Below are positions 15,821-25,379 of a DNA stretch of 45,180 bases, piece after piece; the stretch's first letter is position 1; each line of letters begins with the position of its first letter. The DNA is from CAZFDT01 sp964518335. Lineage in GTDB: Bacteria > Planctomycetota > Phycisphaerae > Phycisphaerales > Phycisphaeraceae. Both the position numbers and the translations under genes were made by a program. Location: positions 1-45,180 of the forward strand of contig CAZFDT010000041.1 in assembly GCA_964518335.1 (NCBI GenBank). Direction: 5' to 3'. Under the pieces are notes generated by a model. That model was not told the origin of the DNA. It was given only the letters and a program-made list of their open reading frames with translations, and ran no database searches.

Positions 15821-16151
15821 ATCCAAGAAACTGCTCTTCGATATCCAGGATGCGGCGGGTTTCATTCTGGACGCCACGAAAGACATGGACCTGGACGCCT
15901 ACCGTGCGGACCGCCTGGTTCGCGACGCGGTCGAACGCAACTTCATCACGATCGGCGAGGCGATCACACGGCCGAATCGTATCGACGCGGCAACCGCCCA
16001 GGCCATCGCCGATCACCCGCAAATCATTGGCTTTCGCAATCGCGTCGTACACGGATACGACGTGATCGACCACTCGATCGTATGGGGCATCATCGTTGGC
16101 GACCTCCGCTCGCTCAAACGCCAGGTCGATGCACTGCTCGCCGTAGGTTAA
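15810..16151 (+). CDS. hepT: HEPN-domain toxin (HepT-like, DUF86)
   Basis: A 113-aa all-helical HEPN protein. The RNase motif R-x4-H is present as Arg-Asn-Arg-Val-Val-His followed by Gly-Tyr near residues 76-83; that tyrosine, two residues after the catalytic histidine, is in the position modified by MntA in studied pairs. Expected role: RNA cleavage when free of its antitoxin partner. It is co-transcribed and overlapped with the nucleotidyltransferase gene. Its 3' end is convergent with the eleven-gene operon, with a 28-base gap and no evident terminator. Confidence 0.88.
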   Translation: MRRESKKLLFDIQDAAGFILDATKDMDLDAYRADRLVRDAVERNFITIGEAITRPNRIDAATAQAIADHPQIIGFRNRVVHGYDVIDHSIVWGIIVGDLRSLKRQVDALLAVG

Positions 16152-16179
16152 CAGCAGCAAGTGAGCGGCGGCGGGGGGC

Positions 16180-17283
16180 TTACAGGCTGCGGACTTTGCC
16201 GGGGACTTGTGGTTTGCCGGTGTCGGCGCTGCGCAGGGCGGCGAAGCACAGGGCCAGGCTTTCGAGGTTGCCCGCGGCGTCGTGGCTGGGGGGGCGGTCT
16301 TCCTCGATGGCGCAGAGCAGTTCGGCCATGGTGCCCTGGAACCCTTCGAGGAACCAGGCGCCCTGGAGGTCGGGCCTGGCGGTGCCGCGGGCGGTGGTGA
16401 GCGTGACCTGCTGCGAGCCGAGGCCGGGGCCGATGCTGTGGAGCGTGCCCTTGTCGCCGGCGACGAAGGTGTGATCGAGCGGGCCGTGGGGCACGGCGGC
16501 GTCGAACACCAGCGAAGCCTGGGCCCGGTCGTACTCGATGAGCACCTGCGCCAGCATCGGCGGCTTGGGCTTCTGCCGCGGCGCGCGGGTCAGCGTGGCG
16601 AACACGCGCCGCGCCTGGCGCCCGCCCATGAACTGCGTGACGATGTCGAACCAGTGGATGGCGAAGTCATAGAGCACCAGGTGGTGGATCTTGTCGAACG
16701 GCGTGCCGGCGGTCCAGGAGTGGTCCCAGTAGACGCCCAGGTGAGCGCTCATGACGTCGCCGATGACGCCCCGGTCGATGGCGTGGCGGATGTAGCTGAA
16801 GTGCGGGGCCCAGCGTCCGTTCTGGTTGACCGCCAGGCGGCGCTTCCTCCGCCGGGCAAGTGCAACAAGCCGCCGGCCGGTGTCCAGGTCGAGCACGAAC
16901 GGCTTCTGGCTCAGCACGTGCTTGTCCGCGCGCAGGGCGTCGGCGATCAGCGCGACGCGCTCGGCGGGATGCGTGGCGATATCGACCACCTCGATGTCGT
17001 CGCGGCGCAGCAGGAGGCGGTGGTCGGCGTACACGTCGGCCCTGGGATAAAACTCGTCGCGGCGCTTGCGGGCGTTGTCGAGGTTGATATCGGCGAAGGC
17101 GACGACGTTGAACCCGGCGTGCTTGTAGGCGCGCAGGTGGCTCTGGGTGATGCCCCCGCAGCCGATGAGCCCGATGGGCGGGTTGTAGCGTCGCGGCGCG
17201 GGCGGGCGGTAGGGCAGGTCGGGCGCCTTGAGCGCTGTCTTTTTCGCGGTGTCGCTCAGGCCGTAGGTCTTCTTTTTCGCCAT
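16180..17283 (-). CDS. Gfo/Idh/MocA-family NAD(P)-dependent oxidoreductase (operon gene 11)
   Basis: A 367-aa sugar or cyclitol dehydrogenase-type protein, last in the operon. The Rossmann motif Gly-Leu-Ile-Gly-Cys-Gly-Gly-Ile is near residue 38. The usual Glu-Lys-Pro motif appears as Gln-Lys-Pro, and Asp-Phe-Ala-Ile-His-Trp supplies the Asp/His typical of the active site. About 30 basic residues precede the fold. These enzymes oxidise or reduce a ring hydroxyl of sugars, sugar acids or inositols. It starts 15 bases after the preceding gene ends, the widest gap in the operon apart from none elsewhere. Confidence 0.9.
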   Translation of the reverse strand: MAKKKTYGLSDTAKKTALKAPDLPYRPPAPRRYNPPIGLIGCGGITQSHLRAYKHAGFNVVAFADINLDNARKRRDEFYPRADVYADHRLLLRRDDIEVVDIATHPAERVALIADALRADKHVLSQKPFVLDLDTGRRLVALARRRKRRLAVNQNGRWAPHFSYIRHAIDRGVIGDVMSAHLGVYWDHSWTAGTPFDKIHHLVLYDFAIHWFDIVTQFMGGRQARRVFATLTRAPRQKPKPPMLAQVLIEYDRAQASLVFDAAVPHGPLDHTFVAGDKGTLHSIGPGLGSQQVTLTTARGTARPDLQGAWFLEGFQGTMAELLCAIEEDRPPSHDAAGNLESLALCFAALRSADTGKPQVPGKVRSL

Positions 17284-17298
17284 GGCGTGGCTCCTGGG

Positions 17299-18375
17299 TC
17301 AGTGGACAAGTGCAACGGTCCGGCGCTGGCTGGCGCTGAGCGCCGCGCTATCGACGATCTGCTGGCCGATGCGGGCGATGCGCGGCGACAGCGGGCCGTC
17401 GATCGGCAGGTTGTGCTTGAGGCAGTGGAGGAAGTACGTCACGCCGTCGGTGTGCGGTGCGGTGAGCTCGTCCACGGGCAGGTCGTAGCCTTCGGGCCTG
17501 GCCTCGGTCTGCACGCGGATGTGATCTTCGTAGTCATAGCTGCTGATCGTGCCCTTCGTCCCGCAGACGACGAAGCCGCACTTGGGCTGGGGCTGCATCA
17601 CCCACGGGTCGGTGAACGTGCCCCAGCGCGTCTCGAACTTGGACAGACCCTCGGCGTAACGGGCCACGGTCACGGAATGCTCGTCCACCTCCAGCCCCTG
17701 CGGGCGATCGACCATGGCGGTGACTTCGATCGGCGTGCGCCCGCCGTTGAACCACGTGGCGAGGGTGACGCCGTAGCCCAGGTAATCCTGCAGCGAGCCG
17801 CCGGCCTGGTCCTTCTTGTAGAACCAACTGGTCTGCTTCTCGCGGAGCAACTCGGCGCCGGTCACGTCGATCTTGTCCATCTTGTGGCGGACGGGGCCTT
17901 TGTTGCCGTCGTAGTAGTGGACGTTGAGCACGTCGCCGATGAGTCCCTCGTCGATGAGCCGCTTGGTCATGCGGTGCGGCGGGTACCACGCCAGCGGCCA
18001 GTTGATGGCGAGCTTGCGGCCGCGGCCCTCGACGGCGGCGATCATGCGGTCGGCGGAGGCGAGCGTGTCGGCGAACGGCTTTTCCACCAGCACGTCCACG
18101 CCGTAGGCCGCCACCTTCTCCGTCCACGGCGCGTGCGTGCCCGTCGAGGCGCACACGATCGCCGCATCCGCCCGGGCCTGCTTCATGCACGCGTCGAAGT
18201 CGGCCACAAACAGCGACCGGTCGAGCTTGAGACGATCCAGCACCTCCAGCGGCTTGTCCGCCGCGTGGTGCCACACGCCGACGACCTCGGCCTCGGGGTG
18301 CTCGACGACGTGGCGAAGCAGGTCGCCCATGTGCATGTGGTCGAAGTTGATGCCGACGATTCTCCAGGTCTTCAC
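17299..18375 (-). CDS. Gfo/Idh/MocA-family oxidoreductase with atypical nucleotide-binding loop (operon gene 10)
   Basis: A 358-aa family member with GTG start at 18375 (AGGAG seven bases upstream), overlapping the previous stop as GTGA. The catalytic-side motif Glu-Lys-Pro-Phe-Ala is intact near residue 98. The first loop reads Val-Gly-Ile-Asn-Phe-Asp-His-Met-His-Met, lacking the Gly-x-Gly-x-x-Gly pattern, so cofactor binding may be altered or the protein may be a non-classical family member. Both Gfo/Idh/MocA proteins in one operon suggest successive or paired redox steps on the same substrate (inference). Confidence 0.87.
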   Translation of the reverse strand: MKTWRIVGINFDHMHMGDLLRHVVEHPEAEVVGVWHHAADKPLEVLDRLKLDRSLFVADFDACMKQARADAAIVCASTGTHAPWTEKVAAYGVDVLVEKPFADTLASADRMIAAVEGRGRKLAINWPLAWYPPHRMTKRLIDEGLIGDVLNVHYYDGNKGPVRHKMDKIDVTGAELLREKQTSWFYKKDQAGGSLQDYLGYGVTLATWFNGGRTPIEVTAMVDRPQGLEVDEHSVTVARYAEGLSKFETRWGTFTDPWVMQPQPKCGFVVCGTKGTISSYDYEDHIRVQTEARPEGYDLPVDELTAPHTDGVTYFLHCLKHNLPIDGPLSPRIARIGQQIVDSAALSASQRRTVALVH

Positions 18376-19325
18376 GTGTCGCTCCTTTCCATCAAGGCGT
18401 AGGTCGATGCCGGATTGTCCACGAATACGCGGTCGATCAGCGCGTCGGCGATGCCGGCGTCGCGCATCTGGCGACGGAAGTCGGCGAGCAGGAACGCCAG
18501 GCCCGGCCCGCCGCCGTAGCTGGTCCAGTATCGCCGCCGCGCCGCGTCCATGCCGAGCATGATCTGGTCGGGGAACTCGGGCAGCAACGCGGTGAGCAGG
18601 TCCAGCACGACCCGCGGCGTGCGAAAGGCCGAGTCGTACTCGACCCGCACGCCCGTGCCCAGGATGTCGCGGTGACGGGCCGCGTCGGGCAGGCGGTCGG
18701 TGTGCGACAGCACCACGTGGCGCAGGTCGGCGCCGTGTCTGGTCAGCAGGTCGATCTGCTCGAGTGCGGCCGTGCCCTGCTCGGTGTGCGTGAGGATCGG
18801 CGCGCCGGTGCGACGCTGGGCCACTGCAGCAGCGGCGAACACGATGGCCTCGCGCTCGCTGAGCCGGTCGCGCCCCGCGGCGACCTTGATGACCCCGGCG
18901 CGGTGCGGCGTGCGGCGAACGTCCGGACCGCTGTAATCGTGGGCGTCGATGCCCGCCTCAATGTCGGCGACGAACAGCTCCGCCAGCTCGTTGGCGTCGA
19001 GGCGCTGCGACCAGTGACCCGGCGGGTAGTAGCGCGACAGGTGCAGCCCCGTCGGGCACACGACATGGACGCCGCTGCGCCGCGACGCCTCGGCGAGCTT
19101 GAGCACGTTGCGGCCGCAGCCGCAGGGCATCGAGTCGATCACGGCACGACCCCCGGCCCGGTGCAGCAGCGCCAGCTCCGCCGCCGCGGCGTCCACCGAA
19201 TCCAGCAGAAACTCAGGCTCCACATGCGTGACGAACGACGCGTCGATGATGAGGTGCTCGTGGGCATAGCACGCGCCCAGCTCGCCCGCCGCCACATCGC
19301 CCAGCACCGTGCGGATGAAGCTCAC
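18372..19325 (-). CDS. Phosphotriesterase-family metal hydrolase (operon gene 9)
   Basis: A 317-aa amidohydrolase-fold enzyme of the phosphotriesterase/PTE-like lactonase group. The metal ligands are visible in order: His-Glu-His near residues 22-24, the bridging lysine in Gly-Val-Ile-Lys-Val, His in Leu-Thr-His-Thr-Glu, His in Leu-Ser-His-Thr-Asp, and Asp in Gly-Met-Asp-Ala-Ala. Many family members hydrolyse sugar or acyl lactones rather than phosphotriesters, which fits an operon with dehydrogenases. The GTG start at 19325 overlaps the preceding stop (GTGA). A longer upstream frame exists but runs through the preceding gene. Confidence 0.88.
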   Translation of the reverse strand: MSFIRTVLGDVAAGELGACYAHEHLIIDASFVTHVEPEFLLDSVDAAAAELALLHRAGGRAVIDSMPCGCGRNVLKLAEASRRSGVHVVCPTGLHLSRYYPPGHWSQRLDANELAELFVADIEAGIDAHDYSGPDVRRTPHRAGVIKVAAGRDRLSEREAIVFAAAAVAQRRTGAPILTHTEQGTAALEQIDLLTRHGADLRHVVLSHTDRLPDAARHRDILGTGVRVEYDSAFRTPRVVLDLLTALLPEFPDQIMLGMDAARRRYWTSYGGGPGLAFLLADFRRQMRDAGIADALIDRVFVDNPASTYALMERSDT

Positions 19326-20163
19326 GTCGCGGCCTCCGCCAGCTCGCCGCTGCTCCATCGCTCGCCGGCGCGCAGCACGCGCACGCGCTGGCCCAGGCCA
19401 CGCGCGGCGGCGACGAACGCGTCGGGTGGGGCGGTGTTGAACTCGAACATCTCGAAGTGGCATGGCAACGCCAGGCGCACGTCCACCGCCTTCGCCAGCG
19501 CCGCGGCGTCCGGCCCGCTCATGTTCCCCACCCGGCCGTTGATCGGCAGGATCGCCACGTCGATGCGGTGCGGCCGCAGCAGCTCCGCCATGCCGGGGTA
19601 CACCACCGTGTCGCCGCTGTGATACACGCACCACCCGCCGAAGCGCACGACATAGCCCAGGTAAACGTGCCGTCCCTGGTCGTCGGTGGTCAGCGCGTCG
19701 TGCGCCGCGGGCAGGGCGTGGAACTCGAAGCCCGCCACGGTCGCGCTCTGCCCGGCGAGCATGGGAGTCAACTGCAACGACGTGCGGCCCAGCCGCTCAC
19801 GCGCAAACGCCACGTTCGCCGCCGGCAGCACCAGCGCCGCGCCCGCGCTGGCCGCGGCGACCGGGCCCAGCGTCTGCGCGTCCAGATGGTCGGTGTGGTT
19901 GTGCGTGCTGGTCGCCACGTCGATGAAGTCCAGCCTGGCGGGGTCCACCACGCGCCGCGTCATGCGCACGTGCGGCTTGGTGGTGCCGGCGTACTTGGCC
20001 GTCAGCGAGTCCGACAGGTAAGGATCCATCAGCAGATGACGACCATTCCACTGCAGCAGGAACCCGCTCTGGCCCAGCCACCACAGTCGGAACGAGCCGT
20101 CGTCGGCGCGCATGCCGTCACGCACGTCGGCCAGAAAGGCGTCGTCGCTCAGCGCCGGCTCGA

Positions 20164-20167
<4 letters not shown>
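19322..20167 (-). CDS. MBL-fold metal-dependent hydrolase, UlaG-like (operon gene 8)
   Basis: A 281-aa metallo-beta-lactamase-fold protein. The metal motif is Thr-His-Asn-His-Thr-Asp-His-Leu-Asp near residue 90, with downstream ligands in Tyr-His-Ser-Gly-Asp-Thr and Leu-Pro-Cys-His-Phe. The closest functional comparison is UlaG, the L-ascorbate-6-phosphate lactonase, so a lactone-opening step is plausible. The start is GTG at 20167, sharing GTGA with the previous gene's stop. Together with the PTE-like enzyme it gives the operon two candidate lactonases. Confidence 0.87.
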
Positions 20168-21206
<1,039 letters not shown>

Positions 21207-21207
<1 letters not shown>

Positions 21208-21989
21208 CACTTGGCTCCGGCGCGGGTGAGTTCGCCGGCGATCCAGTGTCGCATGGCGGCGGCGATGTCCATGGGGTTGCGGTCCTCCGGCTCGTCCTCC
21301 CACGAGTACCAGCCGGCGTAGCCGATGTCGCGCAGGGCGTCGATCACGCCGCTGCAGTTAACCACACCCTGGCCCAGCGGGCAGGTCTCGTGCCCGCCGG
21401 CGGCGCGCACGTCCTTGAGGTGGACGTGGGTGACGGCCCCGCCCAGCGCGCGGATCGCCGCGGGCGCGTCGATGCCCTGCGTGCCCAGCCATCCGGTGTC
21501 CACCGCCAGTCCGATGGGCGTGCCGGCGACCTGGGCGCGAATCTCCTCGACGCTCTTCTCCGGGTGATTTTCGTAGTTGGCGGCGAGGCCCGTGGCTTGG
21601 ATCTGCTCGACGACGGCCTGGCGCGACGTGCCCCAGAACCCGCCGTTGCACGCGGGGATGCCCAGCGCCCGGCACACGCGCGCGGTGTCGGTGGTCAGCG
21701 GCCCGGCCAGCCCGATCGGCGTCAGGCCGTGATCGTCGAGAATCCGCCGGAACGTCCGGCAGCGCTCCGCCGTCATCCGTGGCGGATCGACGTGCGCCGC
21801 CCACACCTCCACCGCGCGATACCCGGCCCCCGCCACCTCATCGCAGATCGCTTCCCAGGTCTGCTCCGTCGTCCGCTCCCGCGTCAAGGCGTCCTGCTTG
21901 CCCCACTCCGACAGCTTGAAGCGATAGCCCGACTCGCGGGCCACGAGGTTGGCCGTGTTGAACGCGATCCGATCTGTTGCAGTTGCCAT
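21207..21989 (-). CDS. Sugar phosphate isomerase/epimerase-type TIM barrel (operon gene 6)
   Basis: A 260-aa xylose-isomerase-like TIM-barrel protein. Val-Glu-Val-Trp-Ala-Ala-His early, Asn-Tyr-Glu-Asn-His-Pro near residue 145, Asp-Thr-Gly-Trp near 170, His-Val-His-Leu-Lys-Asp near 198 and Trp-Glu-Asp-Glu-Pro-Glu-Asp near 237 are the usual metal and substrate positions. Family members isomerise or epimerise keto-sugars or act in inositol catabolism. ATG at 21989 starts with Met-Ala-Thr-Ala-Thr and overlaps the previous stop as TGATG; its second to fourth codons lie inside one of the recurrent ACTGCAAC octamers. Confidence 0.88.
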
Positions 21990-23365
21990 CACGCACGCAC
22001 CTTTCGATTGAGTGGCCACGCATCCCTGGCGGTGGCGGCCGGTTCGTCCGGCGTCCGCAGCACCGCGCCCAGGCCGCGCAGCCGATCCTGCAGCACGGGC
22101 ACGGCAATGTCCCGAGCGCCGACATCATCTTCCAGCGACAGCGCCGCCGCCACTCCCGCCGCCTGGCCCATGCTCATCGTCTGGCCCATCGACCGGCAGG
22201 ACGCGTGCGCATCGTGCGTGGCGCTGAAACAGCGGCCGACCACCCACAACTCGTCGCGCCCCCTGGCCACCAGCGTGCGATAGGGCACGTCATAGGCCTG
22301 GCCGTCGGGCACGTAGGCCCAGGCCGTCTCCTCGTCGCCGACGCCGGTGCGATGGTCCTCGATGGGCGCGCCGCACAGCAGCACGGCGTCGTCGAAACGC
22401 CGGGCGGCAAGGCAGTCTTCGCGCGTCAGCCGATACTCGCCGTACACGCGGCGCGTCTCACGCACGCCGATCTGGTGCGACAACCCGATGATCTTCGCAT
22501 GCTCGTAGCCCGGCACGCAGTCGCGGAAGAACGCCTCGTAGATGAACGCCTGGCGCCGACCTTGGCGCTCGGCGTCGCCAAGCTGGCGCGCGTCGGTGGC
22601 GTCCAGGTCGGCGACACGCACGGCCACGGTGGCGACGCAGCGATCCTGCACCATGGCGTGGGCCGAGCCCTGGCGCCGCGGCAGCGCGTGCGTGCCGCGA
22701 TCGACCGCCTCGGCCATCTTGCGCCTGAGCATGGCGTGGCCCCCGGCCGCCTCGAACCGCGCCGGATCGACGTTGCACATGCGGAACGTTGTCGTCAGCG
22801 TCTGCGCCGGGTCGATGTCGCCTGCTTTCTCGCAGGGCACGTCGGCCCAGTGACACAGGTCGGCGTCGCCCGAGGCGTCGATGAACCGCCGCGCCGAAAG
22901 GCGCACCAGGCCGGCCTTCGTCGCCAGCGCCACGCCGATGATGCGTCCGCTGCTGTTGACCTGGGCATCGACGAGCAGGGCGTGCAGCAGGACCTCGACG
23001 CCCGCGGCGGCCAGCATCTCGTCCCACAGGAGCTTGAGGCGTTCGGGGTTGTAGGTGACGCCGGTGCCCGCGCCGTAGGTGTTGGGCCGCAGGAACACGT
23101 CGCCGGTGGCATCGAGCGCATCGACGACGCGGTCGGGGACGCCGCCGACGATTTTTCGCGGCGAGTCGCCTGGCGTGAAGAAGCCGTAGAACGTGTCGAG
23201 CACGCCCGTGCTGGTTCCGCCGAGGAATCCGTACCGTTCGACGAGTCCGACGCGATACTCGCCGGCCTCCGCCGCGGCGATCGCGGCGCAGCACCCGGCC
23301 GACCCGCCGCCGATCACCAGCACGTCGAAGTCGGCGAGCACCGGGATGTCGGCGTGACGGATCAC
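21989..23365 (-). CDS. FAD-dependent oxidoreductase (operon gene 5)
   Basis: A 458-aa flavoprotein. The FAD-binding beta-alpha-beta motif Val-Ile-Gly-Gly-Gly-Ser-Ala-Gly is near residue 18, and a second conserved segment near 175 reads Ile-Asp-Ala-Ser-Gly-Asp-Ala. The C-terminus has Gly-Arg-Cys-Phe-Ser-Ala-Thr-His-Asp-Ala and Gln-Ala-Ala-Gly-Val-Ala. It fits the FAD_oxidored family (PF12831-like) that is abundant in Planctomycetota and Verrucomicrobiota; no export signal is present here. The GTG at 23365 overlaps the previous stop (GTGA). Substrate unknown; it would give the operon a flavin-linked oxidation distinct from the NAD-linked ones. Confidence 0.88.
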   Translation of the reverse strand: MIRHADIPVLADFDVLVIGGGSAGCCAAIAAAEAGEYRVGLVERYGFLGGTSTGVLDTFYGFFTPGDSPRKIVGGVPDRVVDALDATGDVFLRPNTYGAGTGVTYNPERLKLLWDEMLAAAGVEVLLHALLVDAQVNSSGRIIGVALATKAGLVRLSARRFIDASGDADLCHWADVPCEKAGDIDPAQTLTTTFRMCNVDPARFEAAGGHAMLRRKMAEAVDRGTHALPRRQGSAHAMVQDRCVATVAVRVADLDATDARQLGDAERQGRRQAFIYEAFFRDCVPGYEHAKIIGLSHQIGVRETRRVYGEYRLTREDCLAARRFDDAVLLCGAPIEDHRTGVGDEETAWAYVPDGQAYDVPYRTLVARGRDELWVVGRCFSATHDAHASCRSMGQTMSMGQAAGVAAALSLEDDVGARDIAVPVLQDRLRGLGAVLRTPDEPAATARDAWPLNRKVRA

Positions 23366-24156
23366 GTGCTGCACGGGCGGGCTCCCAGTTCGGCGAAGAG
23401 TCGCGCCATGCGCCGGCCGTGCTCGTCGTAGGCGGCTTCGAAGAGATCGACGGCCCGCGCCCGGCCCACGACCGCCGCCGCCGTGAGCACGCGCGGGGGC
23501 CGGCCGGCGTCGATCAGTCGCCGCGCGACCTCGGCCTTGATGCAGTTGACCACCATGCACCCGCCCACCGTCGAGCCCGGCGCCACCGGGGTGTCCAGCC
23601 CATCGAGCGTCACCATCGCGTCACCCACCGGCGCGCCCGTGTCCAGCACGATGTCGCAGAAGTCCTGCAGTTTCCGCCCATCGGCGCGGTTGCTCGCCGA
23701 GGCGTCGCTGTGCGCCTTGCTCACCAGGCCCACGACCTTGACGCCGCGCTGCACGAAGCCCTCGGCGATCTCGATGGTCACGACGTTGCACCCGCTGCTG
23801 CTGATGACCAGCGCCGCGTCGCTGGCTTGGATGTCGTAGTTGCGGAGGATGCGCTGCGCCAGCCCGGGCACGTTCTCGAGGAACATCGCCTGCCGCTGCC
23901 CGTTGGAGCCGACGACGGGGTGATGGAAGCTCAGCGACAGCTCGACCATCGGGTTGTAGCCGGGGAACGAGCCGTAGCGGGGCCACATCTCCTCGACCAT
24001 GATGCGGCTGTGCCCGCTGCCGAAGACATGGACCATGCGCCCGGCGGCGATCGCTGCTGTAAACCACTCCGCGGCCTGTGCGATCGCCGCCTGCTGCCCT
24101 CGCACGCACGCCACCAGACCCTCGCACGCTTTCAGGTACGTCTCGCTCGGTGTCAT
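23362..24156 (-). CDS. SIS-domain sugar-phosphate-binding protein (operon gene 4)
   Basis: A 264-aa SIS-domain protein similar in plan to the COG4821 'sugar isomerase domain' group. Gly-Ser-Gly-His-Ser-Arg near residue 46 and Ile-Ser-Ser-Ser-Gly-Cys-Asn near 116 are the two phosphosugar-binding loops. Such proteins bind or isomerise phosphosugars, often amino sugars, and they pair naturally with the ROK-family kinase two genes upstream. ATGA overlap with the preceding gene at 24153-24156. The specific reaction cannot be deduced. Confidence 0.88.
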   Translation of the reverse strand: MTPSETYLKACEGLVACVRGQQAAIAQAAEWFTAAIAAGRMVHVFGSGHSRIMVEEMWPRYGSFPGYNPMVELSLSFHHPVVGSNGQRQAMFLENVPGLAQRILRNYDIQASDAALVISSSGCNVVTIEIAEGFVQRGVKVVGLVSKAHSDASASNRADGRKLQDFCDIVLDTGAPVGDAMVTLDGLDTPVAPGSTVGGCMVVNCIKAEVARRLIDAGRPPRVLTAAAVVGRARAVDLFEAAYDEHGRRMARLFAELGARPCST

Positions 24157-25379
24157 ACGCTGGTCAACCTTTCCGTGTCGTGATAGTGCAGCGCCGCGTC
24201 GAACATGGCGATGATGTTGTCGGGCGGCACGTCGGCCTGAATGTTGTGGATCGGGGCGAACACGTGCCCGCCCCCGAGCGGGCGCAGCGCGTCGAGGTTG
24301 ACCCGGCACTCGGCGGCGACCTCGTCAGGCGTGCCGCGCGCCAGCGTGTGTTGCGGATCACACGCCGCACCCCAGAACACCAGGCGATCGCCGAAGTCGC
24401 GCCGGAGCGCCGCGGGCTCCATCCCGGGCGCACTGGTCTGCACCGGGTTGAGGATGTCCACGCCCATCTCGACAATCGACGCCAGCAGCGGCCGAATCGC
24501 CCCGTCGCTGTGCAGCATCACCTTCCACGACGTGTGGGCGTGGACCCAGTCCAACCCCCGCTTGTACGCGGGCATCACGCGCTGGCGAAACATCTCGACC
24601 GACAGGAACGGCCCGGCCTGCGTGCCCAGATCGTCGGCCAACTGCAGCACTGTCACGCGGTCGCCCACGGCCATGTGCAACGCCCGCAGGTTGTCCAGCC
24701 AGGCGTCCACCAGCTTGGCGTACAGCCGCTCGACGTACGCCGGCTCGGACGCGAACGTGACCATCCAGTCCTCGAACCCGCCCTGCCCCAGGCCGTTGAA
24801 CAACTCGTACGGCGGGCCCATCGCCACGACGATCGCCTTGTCGGTCCCCGAATGAAGTGCCTCGGCCTGGGCCCCGAAATGATCGACATCGGCTTGGGTC
24901 AGTCGCGGCGGCTCCCACGTATCGAGGTCGGGGTGCAGCGCGCCGGGATACTTCTCGCACCGGTCGAAGTAGAGGCCGCCAGCCGGCATCTGGGCAATGA
25001 CCTCGCGGCCGCGCACCAGCGTCCACCCGCCGTCGGCCCCGCGCTGAGGCGCGAAGTCTCCAGGGACAAGCGCGTCCAGGCCGTGATAGGCCCGCCACGG
25101 CTTCCAGCTCTCGTTGACAATGCCGAACGCCACCGCTCGTCGGTTCAGTGCAACGCAGTCGCTCCCGAGTCTGTCGGCGACCGCCTGCTCGATGTCGGCG
25201 AGCATCTGGTAGGTGTCGAACACTCGCAGCGGCCTGGCGGGGTGGATGCCCAGGCGACGCCGCAGGCGGTCGTAGGCGAGCGCCGCGATCCCGGACTGGC
25301 GCGTGCCGCCGAGGTCGATCGGGACGCGATCGACGGGGCGATGGCCGATCGCTGCAGTGATCCTCTGGCGCGGGTTCAT
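24153..25379 (-). CDS. Uroporphyrinogen decarboxylase (URO-D) superfamily protein (operon gene 3)
   Basis: A 408-aa URO-D-like barrel. It opens with Met-Asn-Pro-Arg-Gln-Arg and Asp-Arg-Val-Pro-Ile-Asp-Leu-Gly-Gly-Thr, the standard N-terminus of the methyltransferase-like branch. His-Ser-Asp-Gly near residue 318 and Asn-Pro-Val-Gln near 340 match the active-site floor. It lacks the features of true heme HemE and belongs to the broad group that includes corrinoid-dependent methyltransferases. No corrinoid protein is in the window. ATGA overlap on both sides. With the MetE-like gene, the operon has two members of the URO-D/MetE barrel superfamily. Confidence 0.88.
   Translation of the reverse strand: MNPRQRITAAIGHRPVDRVPIDLGGTRQSGIAALAYDRLRRRLGIHPARPLRVFDTYQMLADIEQAVADRLGSDCVALNRRAVAFGIVNESWKPWRAYHGLDALVPGDFAPQRGADGGWTLVRGREVIAQMPAGGLYFDRCEKYPGALHPDLDTWEPPRLTQADVDHFGAQAEALHSGTDKAIVVAMGPPYELFNGLGQGGFEDWMVTFASEPAYVERLYAKLVDAWLDNLRALHMAVGDRVTVLQLADDLGTQAGPFLSVEMFRQRVMPAYKRGLDWVHAHTSWKVMLHSDGAIRPLLASIVEMGVDILNPVQTSAPGMEPAALRRDFGDRLVFWGAACDPQHTLARGTPDEVAAECRVNLDALRPLGGGHVFAPIHNIQADVPPDNIIAMFDAALHYHDTERLTSV

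Noticed and set aside
16207..18402. A 731-codon plus-strand open frame
   Set aside because: Antisense to two clear Gfo/Idh/MocA genes; composition is typical of shadow frames.
21977..23431. A 484-codon plus-strand open frame
   Set aside because: Opposes the FAD oxidoreductase, which has intact FAD motifs; the plus-strand product has none.
24153..25379. HemE (uroporphyrinogen decarboxylase of heme synthesis)
   Set aside because: Sequence belongs to the methyltransferase-like branch and the context is a sugar operon, with no other heme genes.
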